DNA of 30,558 nucleotides. Origin: Bacteroidota bacterium. Its GTDB lineage: Bacteria; Bacteroidota; Bacteroidia; Cytophagales; Cyclobacteriaceae. The position numbers and the translations under genes were made by a program. The stretch covers positions 1-30,558 of the forward strand of contig JAEYXN010000233.1 of NCBI GenBank assembly GCA_023431285.1, written 5' to 3'. The notes beneath the pieces are model-generated. The model ran no database searches and was not told the DNA's origin. It worked only from the letters and a program-made list of their open reading frames with translations. Shown one piece after another: positions 1 through 7,841 of the stretch. Positions within the stretch are counted from its first letter, which is position 1, and every line of letters starts with the position of its first letter.

Positions 1-59
1 ATGTACTCGATGCCGGTTTTACCGGGACTGAAAGCAGGGAGTAACGAAAACTCAATTGA

Positions 60-106
60 AATAATAAAACCAGCCCATCATTTTCACGTGGGCTGGTTTT
101 ATTATT
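60..106. terminator. Strong bidirectional intrinsic terminator
   Basis: Two perfectly complementary 18-nt arms (60-77 and 89-106) flank an 11-nt loop. The outer part of each arm is A/T-rich and the inner part is GC-rich (ACCAGCCCA / TGGGCTGGT), so either strand gives a GC-rich hairpin followed by a U-rich tract. It lies 16 nt beyond the stop of the minus-strand gene ending at 122 and would also stop transcription arriving from the left of the window. Confidence 0.9.
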
Positions 107-121
107 AGGCCTTCAAACAGG

Positions 122-415
122 TTAACCGAGACTTGCCTCGCGGTCTTGCTTATCGTGGCCTTCTACCTTTACGATCTTGTTATAAATTCCGAAGAGCAGA
201 AATGCCGGTACCCATTGCCCTACAAAAAGAGCAAGGTGGTCCTGCTTCATGACTTTTAGGGTCAGCGAAGCGGTCATACATCCAATCGCAGTCCATAGGA
301 AAGTATCAGATGGCAGCTTTGCCGTTTGCTCTTCAATTGCGCGCGCTACACGTCCCTCGCGTTTCTGGGGATTATATGTAGCTGCTTTTGTTTGTAACTC
401 ATCAAGAATTGCCAT
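122..415 (-). CDS. Small two-helix membrane protein, function unknown
   Basis: This 97-residue protein is not assigned to a characterised family. The N-terminal third is hydrophilic and charged (MAILDELQTKAATYNPQKRE), followed by two hydrophobic stretches at about residues 41-57 and 65-83 that look like membrane helices, and a charged C-terminal tail. The ORF stays open 31 codons further upstream, but the ATG at 415 is preferred because the protein starts cleanly there and the upstream extension looks like untranslated sequence rather than a signal peptide. Similar short, uncharacterised two-helix proteins are common in Bacteroidetes, but I recognise no named domain. The gene stands alone and ends at the strong terminator at 60-106. 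Confidence 0.6.
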   Translation of the reverse strand: MAILDELQTKAATYNPQKREGRVARAIEEQTAKLPSDTFLWTAIGCMTASLTLKVMKQDHLALFVGQWVPAFLLFGIYNKIVKVEGHDKQDREASLG

Positions 416-942
416 ATCGTTTCTTTTTAAAATTGTTATAAAATGATGGCAAGAAGCTTCATAGACTCTTTGCCATTTTCTCTCCGTACTTAAATTCTCG
501 TACCACAATAAGTGCAGCCTGTCTAACGTGACGGCTATCTGTAGCCAGGATCAAATATCCGGGACCCGCTGTCAGTCAGCAATACATTGGACACGCTATC
601 CACTCTTTGCAGATGCACTTAATGTGCGGAAGATATTTGGATTCATAATCCTTGACTTGTGGTTCGGCCGGCATTTATCTGCTGATAAGTGTTCAATTCA
701 TTCACGGCATGGCTACACGCTGAAGGGAGCGTTTTCGAAATTGTTTCTGACGCTGTGATTCCCAGGACGTTATTTTTTGAATGACGAAATATTACCCCAA
801 TGGAAGGGATCTTAGTGTGAGCCTTAGTCACGACCGCTGTAATGGCGGTCTTGGAACATTATCCAATGCAAGCTATATCAGCGTTAGCTGGCATTAGAAC
901 GGCCGCCAGATCATCCGACCGCTAAGACATACTCTAACCAGT
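416..942. other. Gene-poor stretch, no supported gene
   Basis: About 530 bases hold only short open frames on both strands with no recognisable protein features, poor codon character and many stops. The part nearest 416 presumably contains the promoter of the minus-strand small membrane protein. Short hydrophobic translations (for example around 664-720 in the plus direction) could be debris of membrane proteins, in line with the pseudogene just downstream, but I cannot assign them. Confidence 0.5.
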
Positions 943-1287
943 ATGGATGGAAATCGAATCAGAGCGAATCTAAAATCCGCCTTTTGGTGTTCGATGTTTG
1001 CAGTGCCCGACGGTCTCGCAGCTATTGTATCCGCCAGCCTGAATGGAGTGCCGCCTGGGAGGGTTTTTCAGTACATCTCATTCGCCCTTATCGGTTCTGC
1101 TGCAGTTTCCCGGCGGTGATCTTTCAGTGTACTTGGAATTTTTCTTCATTGGTTCATTGCGTTCGGGTGGACAGTGCTTTTCTTTCTGGCTCTTCCTGTC
1201 CGGCCTTTTGGAACATTCCTGGAGCGCCGATTTGCTTCTATTTCTATTGGCATTAATCAGCGTATCGGATCCGGAATTAATTCTTGA
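943..1287 (+). pseudogene. Remnant of a small integral membrane protein, interrupted by an in-frame TGA
   Basis: One reading frame runs from the ATG at 943 to a TGA at 1285-1287 and is broken only by a TGA at 1117-1119. Before the stop it reads ...PDGLAAIVSASLNGVPPG... then VFQYISFALIGSAAVS. Directly after it, without a frame change, comes SFSVYLGIFLHWFIAF followed by GWTVLFFLALP. Together these resemble a family of small four-helix membrane proteins that I know only as hypothetical proteins (general pattern LDGLAA...VFQYIASG...LGxxxHFxIAF). The C-terminal half of the family is missing: the frame ends shortly after residues RPFGTFLERR. A nonsense mutation plus truncation makes this a decayed gene. 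TGA readthrough is a less likely alternative. The family match is from memory of sequence patterns. Confidence 0.5.
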
Positions 1288-1302
1288 AAAAGATGGAAGT
1301 TA

Positions 1303-1334
1303 TTTGTGCAGTTAAGTGACTGCATATATATTTG
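1303..1334 (+). promoter_or_regulatory. Bacteroidetes-type promoter of the ArsR operon
   Basis: A -33 element TTTG at 1303-1306 is followed after 20 nt by TATATTTG at 1327-1334, an exact match to the Bacteroidetes -7 consensus TAnnTTTG at the expected spacing. Transcription would start near 1340, giving a leader of only about 10 nt before the ArsR start codon at 1352. Confidence 0.75.
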
Positions 1335-1340
1335 CTGTCA
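1317..1340. promoter_or_regulatory. 24-bp dyad, candidate ArsR operator
   Basis: A 24-bp interrupted palindrome with TGAC/GTCA ends and TATATA near the centre has 20 of 24 positions symmetric. It covers the -7 element and the probable transcription start of the operon whose first gene is an ArsR regulator, which is where an autorepressor would bind. The symmetry and position are read from the sequence; the binding partner is inferred. Confidence 0.6.
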
Positions 1341-1351
1341 AATAGCTGCGC

Positions 1352-1672
1352 ATGGATTTAAGAAGAGATGTTTTTCAGGCAATCGCGGACCCTACAAGGA
1401 GGGCTATTATTATGCTCGTGGCGATACAATCCTTGACGCCAGGAGCGATTGCAGCCCATTTTGATTCCTCTCGTCAAACGATCTCCAAGCACATCCAGAT
1501 TCTCACAGAATGCGAATTATTGAAGCAGGAGCAGAATGGGCGTGAGATATACTATCATCTCAATGCAGAAAAAATGAAAGAAATAGCCGATTTTATTGAG
1601 CCGTTTCGAAAGATGTGGGATGACAGGTTTAACAAGCTGGAGGCCGTTATGAAGAAATATCGAAAGAAATAA
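1352..1672 (+). CDS. ArsR-family winged-helix transcriptional regulator
   Basis: At 106 residues this is the usual length for a small ArsR/SmtB-type regulator. It opens with the family-typical [15 protein letters not shown], continues with a helix-turn-helix containing [16 protein letters not shown] (about residues 33-49), and then the wing GREIYYHLN. No cysteine/histidine metal-binding cluster is visible, so it probably belongs to the non-metal-sensing group often encoded beside SRPBCC proteins. Its stop is 4 nt before the SRPBCC gene and a DoxX-like gene follows, a common three-gene arrangement. It probably represses its own operon through the dyad at 1317-1340. The ligand is unknown. Confidence 0.9.
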   Translation: MDLRRDVFQAIADPTRRAIIMLVAIQSLTPGAIAAHFDSSRQTISKHIQILTECELLKQEQNGREIYYHLNAEKMKEIADFIEPFRKMWDDRFNKLEAVMKKYRKK

Positions 1673-1676
1673 ATAC

Positions 1677-2144
1677 ATGGAGTTAAAAACACAAATCAAA
1701 GCAGGAGAGGGAAGCCAGGATCTTCTGATCACCCGCGACTTTGACCTTCCGGTAGAATTGCTTTTCCGGGCATATATAGAACCGGAAATCGTCGAAGAGT
1801 GGATGGGTACCAAAGTTATCAAGCTTGAGGCGAGACGTCACGGAAGCTGGCAATTCGAAACCAAGGATAAGTCGGGCAATGTTTTAATTCGTACGAATGG
1901 GGTAATTCATGAGTTTATTCCTAATGAAAAAATAACCCGGACATTTGAAATGGAGAACACTCCTTTTCCGATACAGCTTGAATATTTGGAATTTGACTTC
2001 GTTACGGCAGAAACGAGCCGGCTCTCCATGCAGATAATTTATAAGTCGGTAGAAAGTCGCAATGAAATGTTGAAGCTTCCTTTTGAGAAAGGAATCAACA
2101 TGGCGCATAATCGCTTACAGGAAGTTGTTAGTAAATTGAAATAA
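1677..2144 (+). CDS. SRPBCC (AHSA1/START-like) domain protein
   Basis: This 155-residue cytoplasmic protein covers a single SRPBCC fold. Family features visible are the opening ITRDFDLPVELLFRAYIEPE, the WMG segment that follows, a central IRTNGVIHEFIPNEKITRTF, and a long C-terminal helix (FEKGINMAHNRLQEVVSKL). Proteins of this fold bind hydrophobic ligands in a deep cavity, and those paired with ArsR regulators have mostly unknown substrates. It starts 4 nt after the ArsR stop and is almost certainly co-transcribed. The annotation name 'activator of Hsp90 ATPase-like' reflects fold only. Confidence 0.88.
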   Translation: MELKTQIKAGEGSQDLLITRDFDLPVELLFRAYIEPEIVEEWMGTKVIKLEARRHGSWQFETKDKSGNVLIRTNGVIHEFIPNEKITRTFEMENTPFPIQLEYLEFDFVTAETSRLSMQIIYKSVESRNEMLKLPFEKGINMAHNRLQEVVSKLK

Positions 2145-2167
2145 TTAGCCTGAACAAATCACTCGTT

Positions 2168-2551
2168 ATGAAAAAGCGCGATAAAATCATTTATTGGATT
2201 GCAACCCTGTGGCTATCGCTGGGAATGGCTTCCACTGCAGCTGTGCAACTTCTTCAACCGGAGATGCAAACCGTGATTACCAGTGATCTTGGTTACCCTG
2301 TCTACCTTCTGGTTATCATTGGGGTATGGAAACTATTGGGGGTGATTACTGTACTTATCCCTGGATTCCCATTACTCAAGGAGTGGGCTTATGCAGGATT
2401 CGTTTTCCTTATGTCTGGGGCAATGATCTCTCACATCATGATCTCGCACCCTTTTGGTGAGATAGCTCCTTCATTGTTGCTGCTGGCATTAACCGGTTTA
2501 TCGTGGTACTTCCGACCTCCTAACCGAAAACTCATTTCGGTAAATAGCTAA
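2168..2551 (+). CDS. DoxX-like family membrane protein
   Basis: This 127-residue protein has four hydrophobic segments at about residues 7-27, 42-64, 70-92 and 97-116, the topology of the DoxX_2/DoxX-like family. The stretch IIGVWKLLGVITVLIPGFP followed by LLKEWAYAGF is typical of the family's second helix and loop. It lies 23 nt after the SRPBCC gene and completes the ArsR-SRPBCC-DoxX trio. Function is not established; some family members are linked to quinone or thiol redox reactions, but nothing here shows that. Confidence 0.85.
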   Translation: MKKRDKIIYWIATLWLSLGMASTAAVQLLQPEMQTVITSDLGYPVYLLVIIGVWKLLGVITVLIPGFPLLKEWAYAGFVFLMSGAMISHIMISHPFGEIAPSLLLLALTGLSWYFRPPNRKLISVNS

Positions 2552-2586
2552 GGAAATTTAATGATTCAATATTTAAAACCATACTG

Positions 2587-3159
2587 ATGAGCAAGAGTAA
2601 AACGTCGAAGTCACTTTCCGCCGAAGCGCGTGGCGAGTTGCTGGAAATTCTTGAGAAGCGATTTGAGAAGAACATAAAGAGGCATAAAGGGGTTGATTGG
2701 TCCAAGGTGAAAGCGAGGCTGGAAAGCAATCCCGGTAAGATTTGGTCTCTTTCAGAAATGGAGGCCACAGGTGGTGAACCAGATGTGATAGGCTACGATA
2801 AAAAAACAGGAGAGATCATATTCTGTGATTGTTCCCCGGAAACTCCCAAAGGGAGGAGGAGTATTTGCTACGATACAGAGGCGCTTGAATCACGCAAAGA
2901 GCATAAGCCAAAGAATAGTGCACTGGGGATGGCGCGCGCGATGGGAGTGGAGATTCTTTCCGAGGAAGAATATCGTGAACTTCAGAAGCTGGGTGAATTT
3001 GATCTGAAGACTTCGAGCTGGGTAAAGACACCGTCCGACATACGCGAACTCGGAGGGGCCCTTTTCTGTGATCGCCGGTTCGGACATGTGTTCCTCTACC
3101 ACAATGGCGCGGAATCGTATTACGGAGTCAGGGGTTTCCGTGCGCTGCTTAAGGTTTAG
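2587..3159 (+). CDS. DUF4256 family protein
   Basis: This 190-residue soluble protein has no signal peptide. The pattern ELLEILEKRFEKNIKRHKG near the N-terminus, then W...LWSLxEMExTGGEPDV-like text (here KIWSLSEMEATGGEPDVIGY) and FCDCSPETPKGRRS, is what I know as DUF4256. The C-terminus reads GGALFCDRRFGHVFLYHNGAESYYGVRGFR in segments. Function is unknown. It starts 35 nt after the DoxX-like gene and may be co-transcribed with the ArsR operon. Its last 11 nt overlap the end of uxaB on the opposite strand, with no terminator between the converging genes. Confidence 0.85.
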   Translation: MSKSKTSKSLSAEARGELLEILEKRFEKNIKRHKGVDWSKVKARLESNPGKIWSLSEMEATGGEPDVIGYDKKTGEIIFCDCSPETPKGRRSICYDTEALESRKEHKPKNSALGMARAMGVEILSEEEYRELQKLGEFDLKTSSWVKTPSDIRELGGALFCDRRFGHVFLYHNGAESYYGVRGFRALLKV

Positions 3160-4573
3160 CTGCTTCGCTTTGTAAAAGCAACTCTACCTTCCTGATGACA
3201 GCATCTGCAACGCCTGGCAGGAGGGAAATGTCTTCACCCCAAAGATCTTCATGCGAAAGAATTTGATGGACTGTATCGGAAGGCTCGGTCATCCTCCATG
3301 CGTCTTCAAAAACTTTCAGGACTCCGGGAGAGTCCTTCAATGGTATTTCTTCATTGGTCCATCTTCCCCGGTAAAAACAAATCAACGCAGCCAAAGACTG
3401 CAAGAGATTTTGCGGCGGCGCATTTTTTCTTTGAATATACTCCTTCACCGATGGAAGTACCCGAACCTTAAACTTGGAGACTGAATTCAGCGAAATGCTG
3501 ATCAACAAATGTTTGATAAAAGGATTTGCAAATCTGTCGTTGACATCCAATGCAAAACGTTCAAGGTCCGTTATGGGTAGATCTAAAGTTGGGATAATTT
3601 CACTTCTGATCGTATCCTGAATAAACTGACCCGTTACCTCATCGTCCATTGCTTCCTTCACTGTGCGTATACCTCTGAGGTACGCTACCGGCGTCAGTGC
3701 TGTATGCGCTCCGTTGAGGATACGGACTTTTCTTGTTCTATATGGAGTGATGTCTTCCGCGAAAATAATGTTGCTGAGTCCCGCCTTTCCAACAGGGAAT
3801 TCTTCCTTTACAAATGAAGGAGCCTCGATAGCCCAGAAGTAAAATGGTTCTGCGGAAACAAGCAATTGATCTTCAAATGAGGTTGTCGCAAAGATTTCGT
3901 TCGCCTGTCCTTTAGGAAAGCCAGGAACAATGCGATCAACAAGTGTATTGCAGAAGGTGTTCTTGCTCACCCATTGTTTGAATTCCGTGGAGAGATTCCA
4001 TAAGTCCGCATACTTTAACACCATGCTCTTCAAAGTGTTTCCATTTGCTTCGATGAGTTCGCAGGGGAGGATGATGAGCGTTTTGTCATCAGCACCTGAG
4101 AAAAAGTTGAAGCGATGAAGCAGGAGTAATGTCAGCTTTCCAGGAAAGCTTTCTGGCAACGACTCAGGCGATCTATCATTCTCATTGAATTGTATTCCTG
4201 ACTCTGTGGTGTTTGAAAAAATAAATCGAAGATGCGGATTTGATGATGATTGGATGAATTGCTGAAAATCCTTCGAGGGATTGATCGCAGAATTCACAGA
4301 TGTTATCAATCTGGTTTCCGAGAATGGCTTCCCATTTTTATTGCCTTGTTGAACAAGATGGTAGAGACCTTGTTGCTCATTGATCTGTTCAGCCGTTCCG
4401 GGAGTTATGGATGTAATTATGTCAATGGCTCCGTTAAAATCCGTTTTTTCATTGAGGACATCGACGATCCAGTCGGCGAACGCCCTGAGAAAGTTGCCAC
4501 CGCCAAATTGAAGAATTCGAACAGGGCGATCTTGCGAAACTCCGGCACTTTTCCGGTTAAGCTTTTTCAACAT
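3149..4573 (-). CDS. uxaB: Tagaturonate reductase (altronate oxidoreductase)
   Basis: This NADH-dependent cytoplasmic enzyme of 474 residues reduces tagaturonate to altronate in the galacturonate isomerase pathway. It belongs to the mannitol dehydrogenase family. A Rossmann nucleotide-binding motif ILQFGGGNFLRAF lies at residues 20-32, and the catalytic KxxxxNxxH signature is present as K282, N287 and H290 in RKVRILNGAH. The flanking PYRTRKVRILNGAHTALTP is characteristic of UxaB. The start overlaps the end of uxaC by 17 nt, which indicates translational coupling and supports the pathway assignment. The closest alternatives are fructuronate reductase or mannitol dehydrogenase, disfavoured by the adjacent UxaC and the UxaB-like motif context. 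It is the last gene of the operon; no uxaA follows. Confidence 0.92.
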   Translation of the reverse strand: MLKKLNRKSAGVSQDRPVRILQFGGGNFLRAFADWIVDVLNEKTDFNGAIDIITSITPGTAEQINEQQGLYHLVQQGNKNGKPFSETRLITSVNSAINPSKDFQQFIQSSSNPHLRFIFSNTTESGIQFNENDRSPESLPESFPGKLTLLLLHRFNFFSGADDKTLIILPCELIEANGNTLKSMVLKYADLWNLSTEFKQWVSKNTFCNTLVDRIVPGFPKGQANEIFATTSFEDQLLVSAEPFYFWAIEAPSFVKEEFPVGKAGLSNIIFAEDITPYRTRKVRILNGAHTALTPVAYLRGIRTVKEAMDDEVTGQFIQDTIRSEIIPTLDLPITDLERFALDVNDRFANPFIKHLLISISLNSVSKFKVRVLPSVKEYIQRKNAPPQNLLQSLAALICFYRGRWTNEEIPLKDSPGVLKVFEDAWRMTEPSDTVHQILSHEDLWGEDISLLPGVADAVIRKVELLLQSEAAKP

Positions 4574-5996
4574 AGAGTGGGGAAGTTTTCTTTGAGAAGT
4601 TGAAGTATGTCCGGGCGTTGTTGTAGCAGATATCGGCGACGAGTTTTCCGAGCCATTTTTCGTCGGCGGGAAGTTCGCCGTTCTTTACATCATTCCCAAG
4701 AACGTTGCAGAGTATACGTCTGAAGTATTCGTGACGAGGGTATGACATGAAGCTGCGGGAGTCTGTTAACATTCCGATGAAACAGCTTAGCAACCCGAGG
4801 TTGGAGAGTGCATTAATTTGTTTTTCCATGCCATCCTTTTGATCCAGGAACCACCATGCCGACCCGTACTGGATCTTTCCCTTTGTAGAGCCGTCGTTGA
4901 AGTTTCCGATGATCGTTGCCATCACTTCGTTGTCTGAAGGATTCAGATTGTAAAGAATCGTTTGGGCGAGCTGGTCTGTACTATCCAGAGCATTCAAAAA
5001 TTTTGCGAGTGCCGCGCTTTGTGAGAAGTCGCCGATAGAATCGAATCCTGTATCGGGACCAAGTATTCGCAGCATTCGCTCGTTGGTATTTCGGAGAGCG
5101 CCAAGGTGGAACTGCTGTGTCCATTTTTTAGCGTGATACATTCTCCCCAGTTCCAAGAGAACTTTGTATTTGAAGTAATGCGTTTCGGCGACGGACAGGC
5201 TGGATGACCGTAGAACTTTCCTGAAAAGTTCTTCGATCTGGAATTGATTTGGGTCGGAGGGGAAATACAATTGTTCAAGGCCATGATCAGAGAGTAGACA
5301 GCCTTTCGAATGGAAGAAATCAATTCTGTTTTGAAGTGCAGTGATTAGCGTATCAAAGTCTTTTATTTCGATTCCCGCTGAACTTCCTAACTTCTCAAGA
5401 TAAGTTTTGTACGAAGTTCCTTCTTCCACCGCATAGGCCTTATCCGGCCGGAACGTTGGCAGCACAGCGATCGAAAAACCAGTTGAAGCGATTTTTTCAT
5501 GATATGCCAGTGAGTCAGCCGGGTCGTCGGTTGTACATATTACCTCGACGTTCATTTTGCAAAGCAGATTCCTGGTATGATAGTCTGGAGTACCAAGAAG
5601 AGTATTGCAGCTATGGTAAATATTTTCGGCGTTATCAGAGGTGAGGAGATCCTTAACACCAAAGTACCTTTCAAGCTCGAGATGAGTCCAGTGGTAGAGC
5701 GGGTTTCGCATCGTGTAAGGAACAGTAAACGCCCACTTTTTGAATTTGTCAGCGTCCGATGCGCCGCCAGTAATAAATTGCTCATCTATGCCCAGCGTTC
5801 GCATAGCGCGCCATTTGTAGTGATCACCCTTCAACCATATTTCGGTCAGTGACGAAAATTGATGATCGTTAGCGATGGCCTCGGGGTGAAGATGGCAATG
5901 ATAGTCAATGATAGGCTGATCTTTTGCGTAGCTATGGTAAAGGGTTTTCGCAAAATCCGTCTGTAACAGGAAATCTTCACTGATAAAAGTCTTCAT
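4557..5996 (-). CDS. uxaC: Uronate (glucuronate/galacturonate) isomerase
   Basis: UxaC converts galacturonate to tagaturonate and glucuronate to fructuronate in the cytosol. The 479-residue length is near the family's usual 465-475. The amidohydrolase-fold metal motif DYHCHLHP is at residues 31-38 (H33, H35), preceded by the typical N-terminus (ISEDFLLQTDFAKTLY). Other family-typical text includes WLKGDHYKWRAMRTLGI, STKGKIQYGSAWWFLDQ and LTDSRSFMSYPRHEYFRR. The ATG at 5996 overlaps the stop of the regulator gene in an ATGA junction, and the 3' end overlaps uxaB by 17 nt. It handles saturated galacturonate released by the GH28 exo/endo activities. Confidence 0.95.
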   Translation of the reverse strand: MKTFISEDFLLQTDFAKTLYHSYAKDQPIIDYHCHLHPEAIANDHQFSSLTEIWLKGDHYKWRAMRTLGIDEQFITGGASDADKFKKWAFTVPYTMRNPLYHWTHLELERYFGVKDLLTSDNAENIYHSCNTLLGTPDYHTRNLLCKMNVEVICTTDDPADSLAYHEKIASTGFSIAVLPTFRPDKAYAVEEGTSYKTYLEKLGSSAGIEIKDFDTLITALQNRIDFFHSKGCLLSDHGLEQLYFPSDPNQFQIEELFRKVLRSSSLSVAETHYFKYKVLLELGRMYHAKKWTQQFHLGALRNTNERMLRILGPDTGFDSIGDFSQSAALAKFLNALDSTDQLAQTILYNLNPSDNEVMATIIGNFNDGSTKGKIQYGSAWWFLDQKDGMEKQINALSNLGLLSCFIGMLTDSRSFMSYPRHEYFRRILCNVLGNDVKNGELPADEKWLGKLVADICYNNARTYFNFSKKTSPLYVEKA

Positions 5997-7036
5997 GATT
6001 CGTTGGTCTTTCTGCTCCTTTTATAAGAAGAGGCCCGGATAATTAACTCCGGACGAAGGACAGTGGTATTTGGAATGAATGGTTTTTCTTTTTGTCTAAT
6101 CTCGTCCAGGAATACTTCTGCAGCTGCGTTGCCCATGCGCATACTGTGCTGGTCGACGGCGGTCAGTGGAGGATCGGTAAACGAAGTGTAAATCTCATTA
6201 CTGAATGCTACGATGGCAACCTCTTCAGGTATTTTGATGTTTCTCTCCTTCATTACCTGCATGGCACCCACGGCGCTCAGGGCACTTGCTGAGAACACTG
6301 CATCCGGTTTGGCATCTCTTTCGAGTAGTTTGATCATACTATTGCGCCCGTCTTCCAACTGGAGGTTACTCTCAACTACAAGCTTTTTGTCGAAAGGAAT
6401 ATTGTGATCATGCAACGCCTCGCGATATCCTCTAAGGCGTTCCTTGAAGATGCTGATCTTTCTTGTATTAGTGAAATGAGCGATTCGTTTGCAGCCTTGC
6501 TCGATAAGGTGCTCAGTAGATTTATATGCGCCGTAGAAATCATCGATCATTACCTGGCTCACGCCTACTTCGTCATTCGTCCGGTCGAACATGATCAAAG
6601 GAATCCCGCGCTCTTTAACCATCCGGATATGGTCAAAGTTTTCGGTTTCCTTTCCATGCGAAATGATTATGCCATCCACCCGTGCCTTCAGTAGCGCGTC
6701 AATGGTAGTGACTTCTTTGTCGTAGCTATCGTAGGTCTGGCAGATCATAACATTGTATCCGGCTTTATTGGCGATTTCTTCAATGCCACGGATAACAGAC
6801 GCGAAAAAGCTCCGGTCTGCTGTGGGTACAATAATGCCTAGTGTGTTGCTCCTCCCGTTGCGCAACGCTGCGGCTATGTGGTTGGCCTGATAGTTCAGTT
6901 TGATAGCGGCCTTCTGCACCATCTTCTTGGTCTCTTCACTGATACGGGGATGATCCTTCAGCGCACGGGAGACCGTTGAAGCAGTGATGTTTAGCTTCTT
7001 TGCGATATCGTGAATAGTTGTCTTTCCTTTCTTCAT
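5993..7036 (-). CDS. LacI-family transcriptional regulator, probable uronate/pectin regulator
   Basis: This 347-residue protein starts with a LacI helix-turn-helix (TTIHDIAKKLNITASTVSRA, about residues 6-25, with hinge text NHIAAALRNGRSNTLGIIVP) and continues into a periplasmic-binding-protein-like sensor domain (ends RPELIIRASSYKRS). The ORF remains open 81 codons upstream through kduD, but the ATG at 7036 is chosen because MKKGKTTIHDIAKK is the standard start of the domain and lies 10 nt after the kduD stop. It sits inside the catabolic operon between kduD and uxaC. The effector is unknown; a pathway intermediate such as KDG or galacturonate is inferred. The palindrome at 8854-8865 is the best candidate operator. 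Confidence 0.92.
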   Translation of the reverse strand: MKKGKTTIHDIAKKLNITASTVSRALKDHPRISEETKKMVQKAAIKLNYQANHIAAALRNGRSNTLGIIVPTADRSFFASVIRGIEEIANKAGYNVMICQTYDSYDKEVTTIDALLKARVDGIIISHGKETENFDHIRMVKERGIPLIMFDRTNDEVGVSQVMIDDFYGAYKSTEHLIEQGCKRIAHFTNTRKISIFKERLRGYREALHDHNIPFDKKLVVESNLQLEDGRNSMIKLLERDAKPDAVFSASALSAVGAMQVMKERNIKIPEEVAIVAFSNEIYTSFTDPPLTAVDQHSMRMGNAAAEVFLDEIRQKEKPFIPNTTVLRPELIIRASSYKRSRKTNES

Positions 7037-7046
7037 GTCAAAACAA

Positions 7047-7841
7047 TTACACTTCGTTCGCAGGTTTGCCAATCGTGGCCAGGATACCACCATCAACGTA
7101 TATGATCTGGCCATTAATAAAATCGCTTGCGCGTGATGCGAGGAATACCGCTGTGCCCGCAAGGTCATCCGGATCACCCCATCGCCCGGCAGGTGTTCTT
7201 CCGATGATGAAGTCATTGAAGGGATGACCGTCCACGCGGATTGGCGCAGTCTGCGCGGTGGCAAAATAGCCTGGACCAATTCCGTTGACTTGCACGTTGT
7301 GCCGAGCCCATTCCGTGGCGAGATTTTTTGTAAGCATTTTTAATCCGCCTTTAGCGGCCGCATATGCAGTGACGGTGTTTCTTCCCAGCTCACTCATCAT
7401 CGAGCAGATATTTATGATCTTCCCTGCGCGGCGACCGATCATGTGTTTAGCAACATGCTTAGAGACGATGAAAGGCCCAGTGAGATCAACATCCACAACC
7501 TCCCGAAATTCTTCGGCAGTCATCTCGAGCGCGGGCTTACGCATGATAATACCCGCGTTGTTGATGAGGATGTCAATTGGTCCGACCTCTTTTTCAATCA
7601 GGTCGATATTTGACGATACATCTGCTTCACTTGTGACGTCAAAGAGATATCCGGATACATTTAATCCTTCACTCTTATATTGATCTAAGGCGGATTTCAA
7701 TTTCTCAGGGCTGTGGCCATTGATAATGAGTGTGGCGCCTGCGTGGGCCAACCCTTTTGCCATCGCCATTCCAAGACCGTGAGTGCCACCGGTAATCAGC
7801 GCGTGCTTTCCTTTCAGATCAAACAGTGCGGGACCTTCCAT
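7047..7841 (-). CDS. kduD: 2-dehydro-3-deoxy-D-gluconate 5-dehydrogenase (KduD, SDR family)
   Basis: This 264-residue short-chain dehydrogenase interconverts 2,5-diketo-3-deoxygluconate and KDG in the cytosol. It has the SDR cofactor motif TGGTHGLG (residues 17-24), NNAG (94-97), catalytic S147 and the YxxxK pair Y160/K164, plus the C-terminal INGQIIYVDGG. Residues ...GYFATAQTAPIR and FNDFIIGRTPAGRWGDPDDL match KduD. The assignment among SDR enzymes is supported by translational coupling with kduI (stop and start share one base in a TAATG junction). A general gluconate 5-dehydrogenase is the alternative. Confidence 0.92.
   Translation of the reverse strand: MEGPALFDLKGKHALITGGTHGLGMAMAKGLAHAGATLIINGHSPEKLKSALDQYKSEGLNVSGYLFDVTSEADVSSNIDLIEKEVGPIDILINNAGIIMRKPALEMTAEEFREVVDVDLTGPFIVSKHVAKHMIGRRAGKIINICSMMSELGRNTVTAYAAAKGGLKMLTKNLATEWARHNVQVNGIGPGYFATAQTAPIRVDGHPFNDFIIGRTPAGRWGDPDDLAGTAVFLASRASDFINGQIIYVDGGILATIGKPANEV

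Noticed and set aside
3..44. Possible 3' end of a plus-strand gene (frame reading VLDAGFTGTESRE then TAA) just before the terminator.
   Set aside because: Thirteen residues are too few to distinguish a real C-terminus from chance, and other frames also end nearby.
984..1315. Two overlapping plus-strand ORFs of about 90 codons (984-1256 and 1043-1315).
   Set aside because: Their translations are rich in Ser, Cys, Phe and Trp in a random-looking way, while the third frame carries the membrane-protein pseudogene; they are out-of-frame shadows of it.
7037..7279. N-terminal extension of the LacI regulator by 81 residues to an ATG at 7279.
   Set aside because: The extension lies inside kduD, resembles no regulator sequence, and a standard LacI start is at 7036.
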